From NCBI GenBank assembly GCA_036721855.1, contig DAIMKF010000003.1, positions 53,529 through 117,528 on the forward strand: 64,000 bases of DNA, given 5' to 3'. Source of the DNA: JAHDNZ01 sp036721855. Lineage in GTDB: Bacteria; Bacillota; DTU065. Each line of letters opens with the position of its first letter. The stretch's first letter is position 1. The notes beneath the pieces were generated by a model that was not told the origin of the DNA, made no database searches, and saw only the letters and a program-made list of their open reading frames with translations. Below are positions 18,864 through 26,989 of the stretch, one piece after another. A program made the translations under genes and the position numbers.

Positions 18864-19010
18864 ATTAACAGATTAAACCGGATAGAGGGCCAGATCCGTG
18901 GTATTAAGGGTATGGTCGAAGAAGATAAACACCGTTTAGATATTCTCCATCAGATCTGGGCTGTACGTGCTGCTTTAAACAAAACCAGTGAAATTTTACT
19001 CGAAAACTAC
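18864..19010 (+). repeat. Direct repeat of csoR, right copy
   Basis: Second copy of the 147-bp repeat at 14359-14505 (offset 4505 bp). It carries the 3' end that belongs to the original gene. Confidence 0.9.
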
Positions 19011-19103
19011 ATTAGAAATTGTCTCCAAAAATCCAGTGAGAAAGACAATAAAAAGCAGACTGTTGAAGAGTTAACTAAAGCTCTTAAAGTTATGCAAAAT
19101 TAA
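18864..19103 (+). pseudogene. csoR: CsoR-family repressor, 3' fragment
   Basis: This copy holds codons from INRLNRIEGQIRGIK to the natural end (KQTVEELTKALKVMQN), but a TGA stands in frame just before the homology, so no proper start is available. The first ATG in frame is at 18912, about 25 residues into the family fold. The retained C-terminus reads LLENYIRNCLQK. The final metal-site Cys is present, but the preceding His of copper CsoR is replaced by Tyr. It is followed by a good terminator. Translation from 18912 would give a 63-residue protein lacking helix 1, unlikely to bind DNA. Confidence 0.78.
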
Positions 19104-19128
19104 AAGCGACCTAAGGGGTCGCTTTTTT
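19103..19128 (+). terminator. Intrinsic terminator after csoR
   Basis: Stem AAAGCGACC / GGTCGCTTT (19103-19111 and 19117-19125) with a 5-nt loop and a run of six T. It overlaps the csoR stop codon and lies back to back with the end of the minus-strand DUF4434 gene. Confidence 0.9.
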
Positions 19129-19129
19129 G

Positions 19130-20104
19130 TCAGCCATTTACCTCATTGGCAAACTTGGAAAATCTGATTTCATTTTGGGTTTTGTATTTGGCGATGTAAG
19201 CCTTATAAAGTGCCTCTGATTCTTTGGTACCTGCATAAGCTAAAGAATGGGGTTTATTCATCATACCTAGATATTGATAACAGATGATTTTATCGACAAG
19301 AGGCGAAAGGGCCTCTATTTGCTTTATGATTCTTTGGAAATCACCCGGTAAAAGCGGTGAAACTAAAATCTCACCGGCAAATTCATAGATCTCCAAATCA
19401 GCCCAGAGAGAAACATCGGTTTGCTGGTGGGCTTTTTTAAGGGACGAAAAGATCTCGGTTAAATCCTCAGGCCGGCTCTTTCTAGCACCAACCTCATCCT
19501 GGTAAGCTATTATATCAACCCCCAGTTCTTTTAATTGCTTGACATAGGTTGCATCAGGTATAGCTTTATTGGTTCCATAAGGAGCAATTAAAGTTTTAGC
19601 CTTGGGTAGATAAGCTTTAGCCAAGCTATTGCATTCTTGTACATGGTCAATAAAAACCTGGGGGAAGTGGCCATCAATCCCCAGCTCGTTAGGCCAGTAA
19701 AAGCCATAGAAACTACGAAAATCACCATATTTAAAGGCTAGTTCTTCGATAGCTGCTTTGGTTTTTTGGCGTACGCAAAGGTCTGAAAAAGCTTCCCAGG
19801 GCTTGGTCCAGTCTCCAAAAAAACCCGCTCCCAGAAAGACCCTCATTTTGTTCCTTTCCGCGGCATGTAAAACAGCCAATAGAGGATCTTTTGCTTTAAG
19901 ATCCCATTGAGGGAAGATTTTAGAGGGATAAAAAGTCCTATAGTCAAGAGCAACTGATAGTACAACCAGATATTCGATACCGATTTCGGCCATCTCATCT
20001 ACTTTGGCTTCCCACATGTTATCGCTGAAAGCTATTGTTTGTTCATTCCAGGTAGCTTCTTTGGGATTATGGTGGACAAAATCTAGAAAAGAACCTGTAA
20101 TCAT
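19130..20104 (-). CDS. DUF4434-family TIM-barrel-like protein
   Basis: A 324-residue protein related over its whole length to the one at 42869-43852. Shared landmarks are EIGIEYLVVLSVALDYR, FYGFYWPNE, LIAPYGT, VDIIAYQDEVG and LWADLE. The conserved acidic residues at strand ends (Glu in WPNE, Asp-Glu in YQDEVG, Asp-Glu in WADLE) look like a glycosidase-type barrel, consistent with the DUF4434 description. No signal peptide is present, so it is probably cytoplasmic. The start at 20104 has TGGAGGT 6 nt upstream. It is a single-gene unit, and its substrate is unknown. Confidence 0.78.
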   Translation of the reverse strand: MITGSFLDFVHHNPKEATWNEQTIAFSDNMWEAKVDEMAEIGIEYLVVLSVALDYRTFYPSKIFPQWDLKAKDPLLAVLHAAERNKMRVFLGAGFFGDWTKPWEAFSDLCVRQKTKAAIEELAFKYGDFRSFYGFYWPNELGIDGHFPQVFIDHVQECNSLAKAYLPKAKTLIAPYGTNKAIPDATYVKQLKELGVDIIAYQDEVGARKSRPEDLTEIFSSLKKAHQQTDVSLWADLEIYEFAGEILVSPLLPGDFQRIIKQIEALSPLVDKIICYQYLGMMNKPHSLAYAGTKESEALYKAYIAKYKTQNEIRFSKFANEVNG

Positions 20105-20243
20105 ATAATTACCTCCAGACATAAAACCGCCACCTAGTTATTTAGCTTAAAGAATGGGAAATCCTTGTTTTGAGCTAGCATAAACAGGGACAAAGATTAA
20201 TATGTATAAAAAGAGATTGTCCTTGCCAAGCGGAGGAATAAAT

Positions 20244-21146
20244 ATGGAAAAATATCTTTCTGAGAGTGTTAGAAGGCAGATTAAAAACTTGTGGCTTGAA
20301 GCGACAGAGATCAGGCTCCGTCTGGAAAGACCCTTAACAGTACGTTTCCTAGCTGAGGAGTGTGGGGTTAATAATGGTAGGCTCTGTGATTTAAAAGAAG
20401 CTTATATAGTAACCTCCAAAGATATTTCAGAAACGATAGATAGGATTACAGAAGCTTCTTTATATGCCTATAAACAGGAGTTAAGACAGGGTTATTTAAT
20501 GCTGCCCGGAGGAAATAGGGTAGGGATTACAGGTGAGCTTAGTCGTGATGAAAATGGTGTACGAATGCAAAAAAATATCAGTTCGCTCAATATACGCTTA
20601 GCTAAGGATATAAAAAACGCTGCAGCTTTTTTATATCCGTTTTATAATACCGGTTTACAACACACTGTAATCGCCGGGCCACCTGGTTCAGGTAAGACCA
20701 CAATCTTAAGAGATTTAATCCGCTATCTGGCTTCCCAAAATTATACTATTGGTCTAATAGATGAACGGGGTGAGATAGCAGCTTCAATTAAGGGCCGACC
20801 GACCTTTGATATCGGTTTTACGGTAGATATATTAACCGGTTGCTCTAAAAAAGAAGGCTTCGAAATACTTTTAAGAGGCATGCGCCCAGACCTTATTGCC
20901 ACTGATGAGATTGGTTTTGCCGGCGATTTAGCTGTGATGCAAAAAGCAAGTCAGATGGGTGTCAAGGTTCTGGCAACCTGGCACGGGACAGAGATTCCCC
21001 AGAGTTTTTTTGAGTTAGGAGTAAGCCTTAGAGGCAGACCAGGAGAAAAACCGTTTTTTGTGGGAGGTTTGAGAAATGAAATTATTAGGTCAACTACTGA
21101 TTCTTTTCACCGGTCTGATCTTTGGTCTGTGGGGTATAAAACGTGA
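20244..21146 (+). CDS. spoIIIAA: Stage III sporulation protein AA (ATPase)
   Basis: A 300-residue secretion-type ATPase of the mother cell. It energises the SpoIIIA-SpoIIQ feeding-tube complex across the engulfing membranes. Walker A AGPPGSGKTT lies near residue 150, and Walker B-like DLIATDEIG near 215. ATG 20244 is preferred over the upstream frame start at 20202 because CGGAGG lies 7 nt before it. It heads an eight-gene operon. A possible sigma-E-like site (GCATAAA near 20178, 14-nt spacer, AATATGTA) is upstream but weak. Confidence 0.95.
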   Translation: MEKYLSESVRRQIKNLWLEATEIRLRLERPLTVRFLAEECGVNNGRLCDLKEAYIVTSKDISETIDRITEASLYAYKQELRQGYLMLPGGNRVGITGELSRDENGVRMQKNISSLNIRLAKDIKNAAAFLYPFYNTGLQHTVIAGPPGSGKTTILRDLIRYLASQNYTIGLIDERGEIAASIKGRPTFDIGFTVDILTGCSKKEGFEILLRGMRPDLIATDEIGFAGDLAVMQKASQMGVKVLATWHGTEIPQSFFELGVSLRGRPGEKPFFVGGLRNEIIRSTTDSFHRSDLWSVGYKT

Positions 21147-21558
21147 AGAAAGTTACATTAATCTTATTGAAGAATTACAGTTAGGCTTAGCCATCATTGA
21201 AAATGAGATATCTTTTGCTCTAAAGCCATTACCGGTAGCATTTCATCAAGCAGCCAAAGTAGTAAAAAAGACAAAACCTTTTTTTGTGGAAGCAGCAAAA
21301 AGAGCCCAAAATGGAGAAGCTTGTCTGTTTGATATGAGATTTTTGCCTTGTAAAGAAGAAGAACAAAGGTTGCTTTCTGAAGTAGGTATCAGACTGGGAA
21401 GAGGTTCGGAGAAAGATCAAACTGCTCTGATTCTCAAAGCTTTATCGCGTTTGGAAGCAAGCAGACTAAAATATCGTGAAAGATTGCAGAAAGTAACTCC
21501 CTTGTGGCGTTGGCTTTCACCACTTACTGCATTACTAGTAGTACTTCTTACATGCTAG
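21076..21558 (+). CDS. spoIIIAB: Stage III sporulation protein AB
   Basis: A 160-residue protein resembling the GspF-like component of the SpoIIIA complex: an N-terminal helix (LLILFTGLIFGLWG), a helical soluble middle, and a C-terminal helix (LTALLVVLLTC). A GGGAGG ribosome site 8 nt before ATG 21076 supports a 71-nt overlap with spoIIIAA. Length is close to the usual ~170 residues. Confidence 0.92.
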   Translation: MKLLGQLLILFTGLIFGLWGIKREESYINLIEELQLGLAIIENEISFALKPLPVAFHQAAKVVKKTKPFFVEAAKRAQNGEACLFDMRFLPCKEEEQRLLSEVGIRLGRGSEKDQTALILKALSRLEASRLKYRERLQKVTPLWRWLSPLTALLVVLLTC

Positions 21559-21570
21559 GAGGTAAATCAA

Positions 21571-21765
21571 GTGCAAGTTGAACTTATCTTGCAACTGGCA
21601 GGTTTAGGGATTTTAACTGCTGTTGCCCATTCGGTTTTGAAACAGGCCGGCAAAGAAGAAATGGCCCAACTAGTGACTCTTGCCGGTGTGGTTATCGGGT
21701 TAGTGTTAGTTTTAGAACTTGTTGCCCAACTATTTAATAAAACCCGCTCTCTTTTTGGTCTTTAG
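21571..21765 (+). CDS. spoIIIAC: Stage III sporulation protein AC
   Basis: A 64-residue protein made of two membrane helices (LILQLAGLGILTAVAHSVLKQ and LVTLAGVVIGLVLVLELVA), the usual size of SpoIIIAC. It forms part of the membrane platform of the mother cell-forespore channel. The GTG start is preceded by AGGAGG. Confidence 0.94.
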   Translation: MQVELILQLAGLGILTAVAHSVLKQAGKEEMAQLVTLAGVVIGLVLVLELVAQLFNKTRSLFGL

Positions 21766-21777
21766 GAGGGAAGAAAC

Positions 21778-22167
21778 ATGGTTATTTGGCAAGTAGTTGG
21801 GGTCGGTCTTGTCACCTTGGTGGCCACTTTAATTCTAAATGAGAGATTAAAAGAGGCCAGTCTTTCGGTATTGTTGGCCGGAATTGTTATTATTCTCTTG
21901 TTAGTCTTTGAGCCACTTGTAATTTTGTGGACTTCTTTACGGGAGTTTGGCCACATATCAGGCATAAAATTTGCATATCTTGAATTAATGGGTAAGGTAC
22001 TGGGAACAGCTTTTTTAGCAGGCCTAGCTGCAGATATTGCCAGAGATAGTGGTGAAAATGCTTTGGCTGCTAAAATCGAACTGGCAGGGAAAGTAGTAAT
22101 TGCTTTGCTTTCGCTGCCGGTTTTAAAAGCAGTGCTTACTGGGTTGTTGGAGGTTTTGCCTAAATGA
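21778..22167 (+). CDS. spoIIIAD: Stage III sporulation protein AD
   Basis: A 129-residue membrane protein, related to SpoIIIAC in its first half (VGLVTLVATLILNERLKEAS) and extended by further helices ending in LPVLKAVLTGLLEVLP. It is 13 nt after spoIIIAC and overlaps spoIIIAE by 4 nt. Confidence 0.93.
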   Translation: MVIWQVVGVGLVTLVATLILNERLKEASLSVLLAGIVIILLLVFEPLVILWTSLREFGHISGIKFAYLELMGKVLGTAFLAGLAADIARDSGENALAAKIELAGKVVIALLSLPVLKAVLTGLLEVLPK

Positions 22168-23231
22168 TCTGGATCTTAGTTTTATTTCTTTCGTTTTCAG
22201 CTTTAGGTGCACCTTTAACAGAATTAGAACTACCCTCTGAGCTAGAGGAGTTAATCCCTGACACCCTGGAACCCTTTAGTATAAAAAAATTCTTACAAAA
22301 TCCAACTCCCAAAGAAGGGCTTGAGCAGATCTGGCACTACCTGTGGCAAGAGGTCTATCTACATACAAAATTAATGGGGCAAATAATAATCATTGCGGTT
22401 TTGGCAGCGATATTTAAAGAGATTGCCGAATCTTTTAGTAAAGAAGCCGGAGAAGCGGGTTTTCTGGCTGCTTACTTGGTGTTGATTCTGCTTTTGGTAG
22501 CAAGTTTGAAAGAGACTGCCAGAGTTACCTTGGCAACAATTACCCTTTTGAGCAATATCGTAAAGATTTTGGTACCTCTTGTCGCCACTACTGTGGCAGC
22601 GGGGGGAGATTTAATCACTACTATGACTATGTCTCCTTTGATAATTGGCTTGAGTGCAACAGTTAGTGTTGTGCTAGAAAAAATTATCTTACCTCTCGCT
22701 CTTGCTTCAGGAGTATTGGGTCTGGCCAACTATGTAACTAAAAAGCCAAGACTTACCCGTCTGGCAGGATTTTTCCGCTGGTTTAGTCTTTATTTTCTTG
22801 GTCTAATTAATACAGTCTTTTTTGGTTTAATAACATCACTAGGTATAGGAAGTGCAGCTCAGGATTCGCTCGCCTATAGGACAGCAAAATTTATAGTGGG
22901 AACTGTCCCTTTTATTGGCGGACAGGTAGCAAACTCCGCCGACTTTTTACAAGCATCGACTAAAGCAGTTCAGTCTTTAACAACCTCCGCAGGTCTACTA
23001 TTTTTACTTTTCACCACTCTTTTTCCGGTCATAAGACTTTCAGCCCTGGTATTGGTTTATAAACTTCTGTCGGCGTTAATAGAACCCGTGGTTGAATCAC
23101 GTTTTTTAGGAGCTTTAGAGGCCATGGAAAAAAGCATTACCCTCTTTTTGAGTTTAATTATCCTGACTGCGATTATGTTCTATATCAGCATAGGAGTTTT
23201 AGCCGCTTTTGGCAGCTTACTTTTGAGGTGA
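22164..23231 (+). CDS. spoIIIAE: Stage III sporulation protein AE
   Basis: A 355-residue multi-pass membrane protein with an N-terminal signal-like helix, an acidic region (residues 18-40) and about seven later helices. The conserved stretch around FFGLITSLGIGSAAQDSL and FIGGQVANSADF is typical of SpoIIIAE. It overlaps spoIIIAD by 4 nt (ATGA). Confidence 0.93.
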   Translation: MIWILVLFLSFSALGAPLTELELPSELEELIPDTLEPFSIKKFLQNPTPKEGLEQIWHYLWQEVYLHTKLMGQIIIIAVLAAIFKEIAESFSKEAGEAGFLAAYLVLILLLVASLKETARVTLATITLLSNIVKILVPLVATTVAAGGDLITTMTMSPLIIGLSATVSVVLEKIILPLALASGVLGLANYVTKKPRLTRLAGFFRWFSLYFLGLINTVFFGLITSLGIGSAAQDSLAYRTAKFIVGTVPFIGGQVANSADFLQASTKAVQSLTTSAGLLFLLFTTLFPVIRLSALVLVYKLLSALIEPVVESRFLGALEAMEKSITLFLSLIILTAIMFYISIGVLAAFGSLLLR

Positions 23232-23235
23232 TAAT

Positions 23236-23448
23236 GTGGAGATTATTTGGCGGACTCTCGCACAGCTAATAGGGCTTTGTTTTTTAGAAGAAATCAGTTC
23301 TTTATTAATTCAAGAGGAAAGACTTGGCAAAGCAGTACGTCTGACATTTGGCTTGATATTTTTAATAATGCTCTTAAATCCTCTTTGGCAGCTTCTAAAA
23401 TTATCTGACCTCCTTTTGGAAATTAGTCTAGAGGGGTTGGTACAATGA
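23236..23448 (+). CDS. spoIIIAF: Short SpoIIIAF-like protein (membrane part only)
   Basis: Only 70 residues: two membrane helices (LAQLIGLCFLEEISSLL and AVRLTFGLIFLIMLLNPLW) with the family's loop, then a stop. SpoIIIAF of model species is about 200 residues, with a soluble ring-building domain after the helices; that domain is missing here. No remnant is seen downstream. The stop overlaps the spoIIIAG start in a clean ATGA junction, so this looks like a native short form rather than a fresh frameshift. Identity rests on operon position and the membrane segment. Confidence 0.82.
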   Translation: MEIIWRTLAQLIGLCFLEEISSLLIQEERLGKAVRLTFGLIFLIMLLNPLWQLLKLSDLLLEISLEGLVQ

Positions 23449-23951
23449 AAATCTATAAAGAATTTTGGCAAAAGATCCCCTGGCCTTTGGTATTACTAGG
23501 AATATTGGGACTGGTATTACTTATCTGGGGGAGTTTTCCTAGCCGCCGCTCAAGCCAAAACACTAAAATTGAACTTACTCAAGAAAAACCCCAAAAAGAT
23601 GATGAAGAAAAACTCAAAGAGCTTTTATCTACTTTAGGTTTGGGTAATTTAAAAGTTATGATAACTTATCAAGATAACGGCAAGCAATTTCTAGCGACAG
23701 ATTTAAAGATGGAAACCGAGTATGAAAAGAATCAGATAAAGTCCATTAAAGAGGAGCGGGAAATTGTTAGAATGCGTCAAGATAACGGAGAAACCGGCTA
23801 TATTCTCCAAAGACAGGCAGCTAAAGTAAGTGGAGTAGTAATAACTTTAAATAAAAAAATATCCTCAGCTCAAAAACTAATGCTGATAGAGGCCGTGCGT
23901 GCTCTATGGGATCTACCCCTGGGACGTATAGTTATATTAGGAAAGGAATGA
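23445..23951 (+). CDS. spoIIIAG: Stage III sporulation protein AG
   Basis: A 168-residue protein with one membrane helix (residues 13-30, WPLVLLGILGLVLLIWGSF) and an extracytoplasmic domain containing a ring-building motif fold (LKELLSTLGLGNLKVMITY ... VVITLNKKISSAQKLMLIEA). In model systems SpoIIIAG forms a large ring in the intermembrane space. It overlaps the preceding gene by 4 nt. Confidence 0.93.
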   Translation: MKIYKEFWQKIPWPLVLLGILGLVLLIWGSFPSRRSSQNTKIELTQEKPQKDDEEKLKELLSTLGLGNLKVMITYQDNGKQFLATDLKMETEYEKNQIKSIKEEREIVRMRQDNGETGYILQRQAAKVSGVVITLNKKISSAQKLMLIEAVRALWDLPLGRIVILGKE

Positions 23952-23952
23952 G

Positions 23953-24504
23953 GTGTCTAAATTGAAAAGGCTAATAGGCTGGTTGGTAGTATTGGTGGTG
24001 CTTAGCGCAGGTTTAACGGTTTGGTGGAATTTCCGTGGCCGAGAAATATTTGCCTTGAATCCGAATGATATGTCTGTTACAGGTGAGTTTGATTTAGATA
24101 ATTACACCTTTGATACTTTTCCCGATACAAACGAAGATTTTGATCCGAAAGAACAACCACTGGCTGAAGAAACCGCAAACTTCTATGATCCCTTACTTGA
24201 GTATAGATTAAGTCGTGATATTGCCAGAGAAAATGCTAAACTGGGCTTAGAAAATTTAGCCTATAACGGTAATTTAGAGGCTTCTTTAGAATTACTTTCA
24301 CAAACTAAAAAAGTTAATCAGGAAGAAGAACTAGAGAGTATGCTCAAAGCCAAAGGTTATGGTGAAGCAGTTATTTCCATAGAAGAAGGCAAAGTTTTAG
24401 TTGTGGCAAGAGGTCTGACTCAAGAAAAAGTGGAAGGCATTGGAGAAATATTATTTAACATGACTACCTTTAGCAAAGAACAAATCGTTCTTACCAGTAT
24501 TTAG
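23953..24504 (+). CDS. spoIIIAH: Stage III sporulation protein AH
   Basis: A 183-residue protein with an N-terminal membrane helix (LIGWLVVLVVLSAGLTVWW) and a C-terminal domain of the YscJ/FliF-like ring type (LESMLKAKGYGEAVISIEEGKVLVVARG). It pairs with forespore SpoIIQ in model species; no spoIIQ lies in this window. It is the last gene of the spoIIIA operon, and no clear terminator separates it from accB. Confidence 0.92.
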   Translation: MSKLKRLIGWLVVLVVLSAGLTVWWNFRGREIFALNPNDMSVTGEFDLDNYTFDTFPDTNEDFDPKEQPLAEETANFYDPLLEYRLSRDIARENAKLGLENLAYNGNLEASLELLSQTKKVNQEEELESMLKAKGYGEAVISIEEGKVLVVARGLTQEKVEGIGEILFNMTTFSKEQIVLTSI

Positions 24505-24618
24505 AAGGAAACAGGTCTCCTTATAACGAACTTCTATATTCAGCTACTAATATGAGTTAGCAGGATATTTACAATTATATTTAGTAAACAATAGATTTGG
24601 TATAAAGGAGGCCTTGGA

Positions 24619-25074
24619 ATGGATTTAAGAGACATACGCGATTTAATTAAACTTCTAGATGAAAGCAGCCTCGCTAAATTAGAACTAGAAGATACCAATG
24701 GGTTTAAATTAAAATTAGAAAAAGCACCTGTTTTAAATAAAAAAGAAACAGGTAGATTAAAAGCAGCCGAAGCGGTATTATTTGATGAAGAAAAACTTGC
24801 TGCCAAGATTAGAGAAACCGATCTTAAGGAAGAGATGATAACTATCTATGCTCCTATGGTAGGAACATTTTTTAGATCCCCGGCTCCGGATGCTGACCCT
24901 TTTGTAAAAGAAGGTGTTGTAGTTGAGAGTGGGGACACTCTTTGTATCATTGAAGCAATGAAGTTGATGAACGAAATTACATCCGAAGTTAAAGGTCGTA
25001 TAATAAAGATCCTAGTAGAAAACGGTCAGCCTGTAGAATATAATCAGCCACTATTCTTACTAGAAAGAGTGTAG
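24619..25074 (+). CDS. accB: Biotin carboxyl carrier protein of acetyl-CoA carboxylase
   Basis: A 151-residue protein: N-terminal LRDIRDLIKLLDESSLAKLE, a charged linker, and a C-terminal biotinyl domain from about residue 72. The biotin-accepting Lys is in EAMKLMNE near residue 115. It carries CO2 from biotin carboxylase to the carboxyltransferase for malonyl-CoA synthesis. A GGAGG site precedes ATG 24619. It is followed 13 nt later by accC. Position after spoIIIAH is common in clostridial genomes. Confidence 0.96.
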   Translation: MDLRDIRDLIKLLDESSLAKLELEDTNGFKLKLEKAPVLNKKETGRLKAAEAVLFDEEKLAAKIRETDLKEEMITIYAPMVGTFFRSPAPDADPFVKEGVVVESGDTLCIIEAMKLMNEITSEVKGRIIKILVENGQPVEYNQPLFLLERV

Positions 25075-25087
25075 GGAGGTGGTTGGT

Positions 25088-26437
25088 TTGTTTCGCAAAA
25101 TTCTGATTGCCAATCGAGGCGAGATAGCTCTTAGAATTATTAGAGCAGCTAAGGAGATGGGGATTAAAACCGTGGCTATCTATTCTGAGGCTGACAAAGA
25201 GTCCTTGCATGTCCAGGTAGCCGACGAAGCTTATTGTGTCGGACCCGCTAAGCAAAGCAAGAGTTATCTTAATATCCCCAATATTATTAGTGCGGCTATT
25301 GTAGCAAATGTTGATGCAATTCATCCCGGTTATGGCTTTTTTGCCGAGAAGGCTGAATTTGCCGAATTATGTCAAGCCAACGGGTTTAAGTTTATAGGTC
25401 CTACCGGAGAAGCTATTGCCACCTTAGGTGATAAAGCCAAAGCCAAGGAGATCATGGCAAATTCCGGAGTGCCGGTTATACCCGGTTCTCCCGGTAAATT
25501 AAACAGTCTTGCTGAAGCTACGGCCTTTGCCAATGAAGTCGGTTATCCGGTAATTGTTAAGGCTGCTGCCGGAGGCGGCGGACGGGGTATGAGGGTAGCA
25601 AGGACAGAAACTGAACTTAAAAGAGCTTACGATCTGGCCAGAACCGAGGCCGAAGCCGCTTTTGATTCCCCTGAGGTCTATCTAGAAAAATATGTAGAAT
25701 GCCCAAGACACATTGAAATGCAAATATTAATTGACGAATATGGCAAGGGAATCTATCTTGGCGAAAGGGAGTGCAGCTTGCAGAGAAGGCATCAAAAGGT
25801 TTTAGAAGAAGCACCATCTTCGGCTGTTGATTATTCCTTAAGGGAAAAAATAGGCAAAGCTGCTGTAGAAGGTGCCTTGGCTGCAGGATATACCAATGCC
25901 GGCACAGTTGAATTTCTGGTCGATGCCCAAAGCAATTTTTATTTTATGGAAATGAACACCCGTATCCAGGTTGAACATCCTATAACTGAAATGGTCACCG
26001 GAATCGATTTAATCAAAGAGCAGATACGTATAGCTGCCGGGCTACCTTTAAGATTTAATCAAGAAGAGATTCAAATTAGAGGCCATGCTATTGAGTGCCG
26101 TATCAACGCCGAAGATCCTGACAAAGACTTTAGACCTACCCCAGGCACAATTGAAGGCTTCCTAATACCGGGTGGTTTTGGTGTCAGGGTTGATACGGCT
26201 GCATATGCAGGTTATGAAATTCAGCCCTATTATGATTCACTCTTTGCCAAACTTATCGTTTGGGGCGAAGACCGAAAAGAAGCAATTCAGCGTATGCAAA
26301 GAGCTTTGGACGAATTAATAGTTGAAGGGATAGCCACAACGATCTCTTTTCACAAAAGGGTTTTAAAAAATGAGCATTTTATCAAAGGCGAACTAGATAC
26401 AGCCTTTATTGCCAAGCATATTCTTAAAGACCACTAA
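25088..26437 (+). CDS. accC: Biotin carboxylase subunit of acetyl-CoA carboxylase
   Basis: Uses ATP and bicarbonate to carboxylate the biotin on AccB. The 449-residue protein begins FRKILIANRGEIALRII, with the ATP-grasp region KAAAGGGGRGMR, the catalytic stretch FYFMEMNTRIQVEHPITE, and ECRINAEDP. I choose TTG 25088 with GGGAGG 8 nt before it. The in-frame GTG at 25079 lies inside that ribosome site, and homologues begin right at FRKIL. Confidence 0.96.
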   Translation: MFRKILIANRGEIALRIIRAAKEMGIKTVAIYSEADKESLHVQVADEAYCVGPAKQSKSYLNIPNIISAAIVANVDAIHPGYGFFAEKAEFAELCQANGFKFIGPTGEAIATLGDKAKAKEIMANSGVPVIPGSPGKLNSLAEATAFANEVGYPVIVKAAAGGGGRGMRVARTETELKRAYDLARTEAEAAFDSPEVYLEKYVECPRHIEMQILIDEYGKGIYLGERECSLQRRHQKVLEEAPSSAVDYSLREKIGKAAVEGALAAGYTNAGTVEFLVDAQSNFYFMEMNTRIQVEHPITEMVTGIDLIKEQIRIAAGLPLRFNQEEIQIRGHAIECRINAEDPDKDFRPTPGTIEGFLIPGGFGVRVDTAAYAGYEIQPYYDSLFAKLIVWGEDRKEAIQRMQRALDELIVEGIATTISFHKRVLKNEHFIKGELDTAFIAKHILKDH

Positions 26438-26466
26438 TTGTCATTTTCAAAATCAATTGGTATACT
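26438..26466 (+). promoter_or_regulatory. Sigma-A-type promoter of the asp23-amaP-nusB run
   Basis: TTGTCA (26438-26443), a 17-nt spacer, and TATACT (26461-26466) lie in the short gap after accC. A GGGAGGTG ribosome site follows before the Asp23 gene. This sets the asp23 unit apart from acc. Confidence 0.78.
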
Positions 26467-26502
26467 AAAAAGAGACTGTATATAGGTCGGGAGGTGTAGT
26501 AT

Positions 26503-26904
26503 ATGGGTGAACAGATATTGGTAAACAGTGCGAGATCCGACCTTGGCCAGGTTCGTATTGCCGATGAAGTTGTTGGTATCATTGCCGGTCTTGCTGCTGG
26601 AGAAGTAGAAGGCGTTTATAGCATGAGTGGTGGTTTAGCTGGTGGTATCTATGATATGCTGGGACGCAAGAACTTTTCCAAAGGTGTCAAGGTGGAAGTA
26701 GGCCAGGTAGAAGTGGCTGTTGATATTGCAATTGTTTTAGAGTATGGTTACCGGGTACCGGAAGTAGCTACTGCGGTTCAGGAAAATGTCAAAAAAGCTA
26801 TTGAAAGCATGACTGGTTTAGAAGTGGTAGAAATTAATGTACAGATACATGGAATTCACTTTCCTCAAACCGAAGTTAAAAAAGAAGAACCCAGAGTTAA
26901 ATAG
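26503..26904 (+). CDS. Asp23/Gls24 family envelope stress protein
   Basis: A 133-residue protein matching the Asp23 family: IADEVVGIIAGLAAGEVEGVYSM near the start, and VDIAIVLEYGYRVPEVATAVQENV in the core. In Staphylococcus the homologue is tethered to the membrane by AmaP. The next two genes here encode AmaP-like and DUF2273 proteins, so the same membrane assembly is likely. An alkaline-shock role in this organism is inferred only. Confidence 0.92.
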   Translation: MGEQILVNSARSDLGQVRIADEVVGIIAGLAAGEVEGVYSMSGGLAGGIYDMLGRKNFSKGVKVEVGQVEVAVDIAIVLEYGYRVPEVATAVQENVKKAIESMTGLEVVEINVQIHGIHFPQTEVKKEEPRVK

Positions 26905-26910
26905 TTTTAC

Positions 26911-26933
26911 GCCCCTCCATCTTTAGGAGGGGC
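26911..26933 (+). terminator. GC-rich hairpin between asp23 and amaP
   Basis: GCCCCTCC (26911-26918) pairs with GGAGGGGC (26926-26933) over a 7-nt loop. No T-run follows, so it may stabilise the asp23 message or act as a partial attenuator rather than a full terminator. Confidence 0.5.
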
Positions 26934-26989
26934 ATAGAACTATGATAAAAATTGCTTCTACTAAAAGGTATTATTTAGGAGGAGTTCTA

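Noticed and set aside
24505..24618. Promoter or FapR-type operator in front of accB
   Set aside because: TTTACA is present, but no acceptable -10 at the right spacing, and the ttagtaaac stretch does not form the expected dyad.
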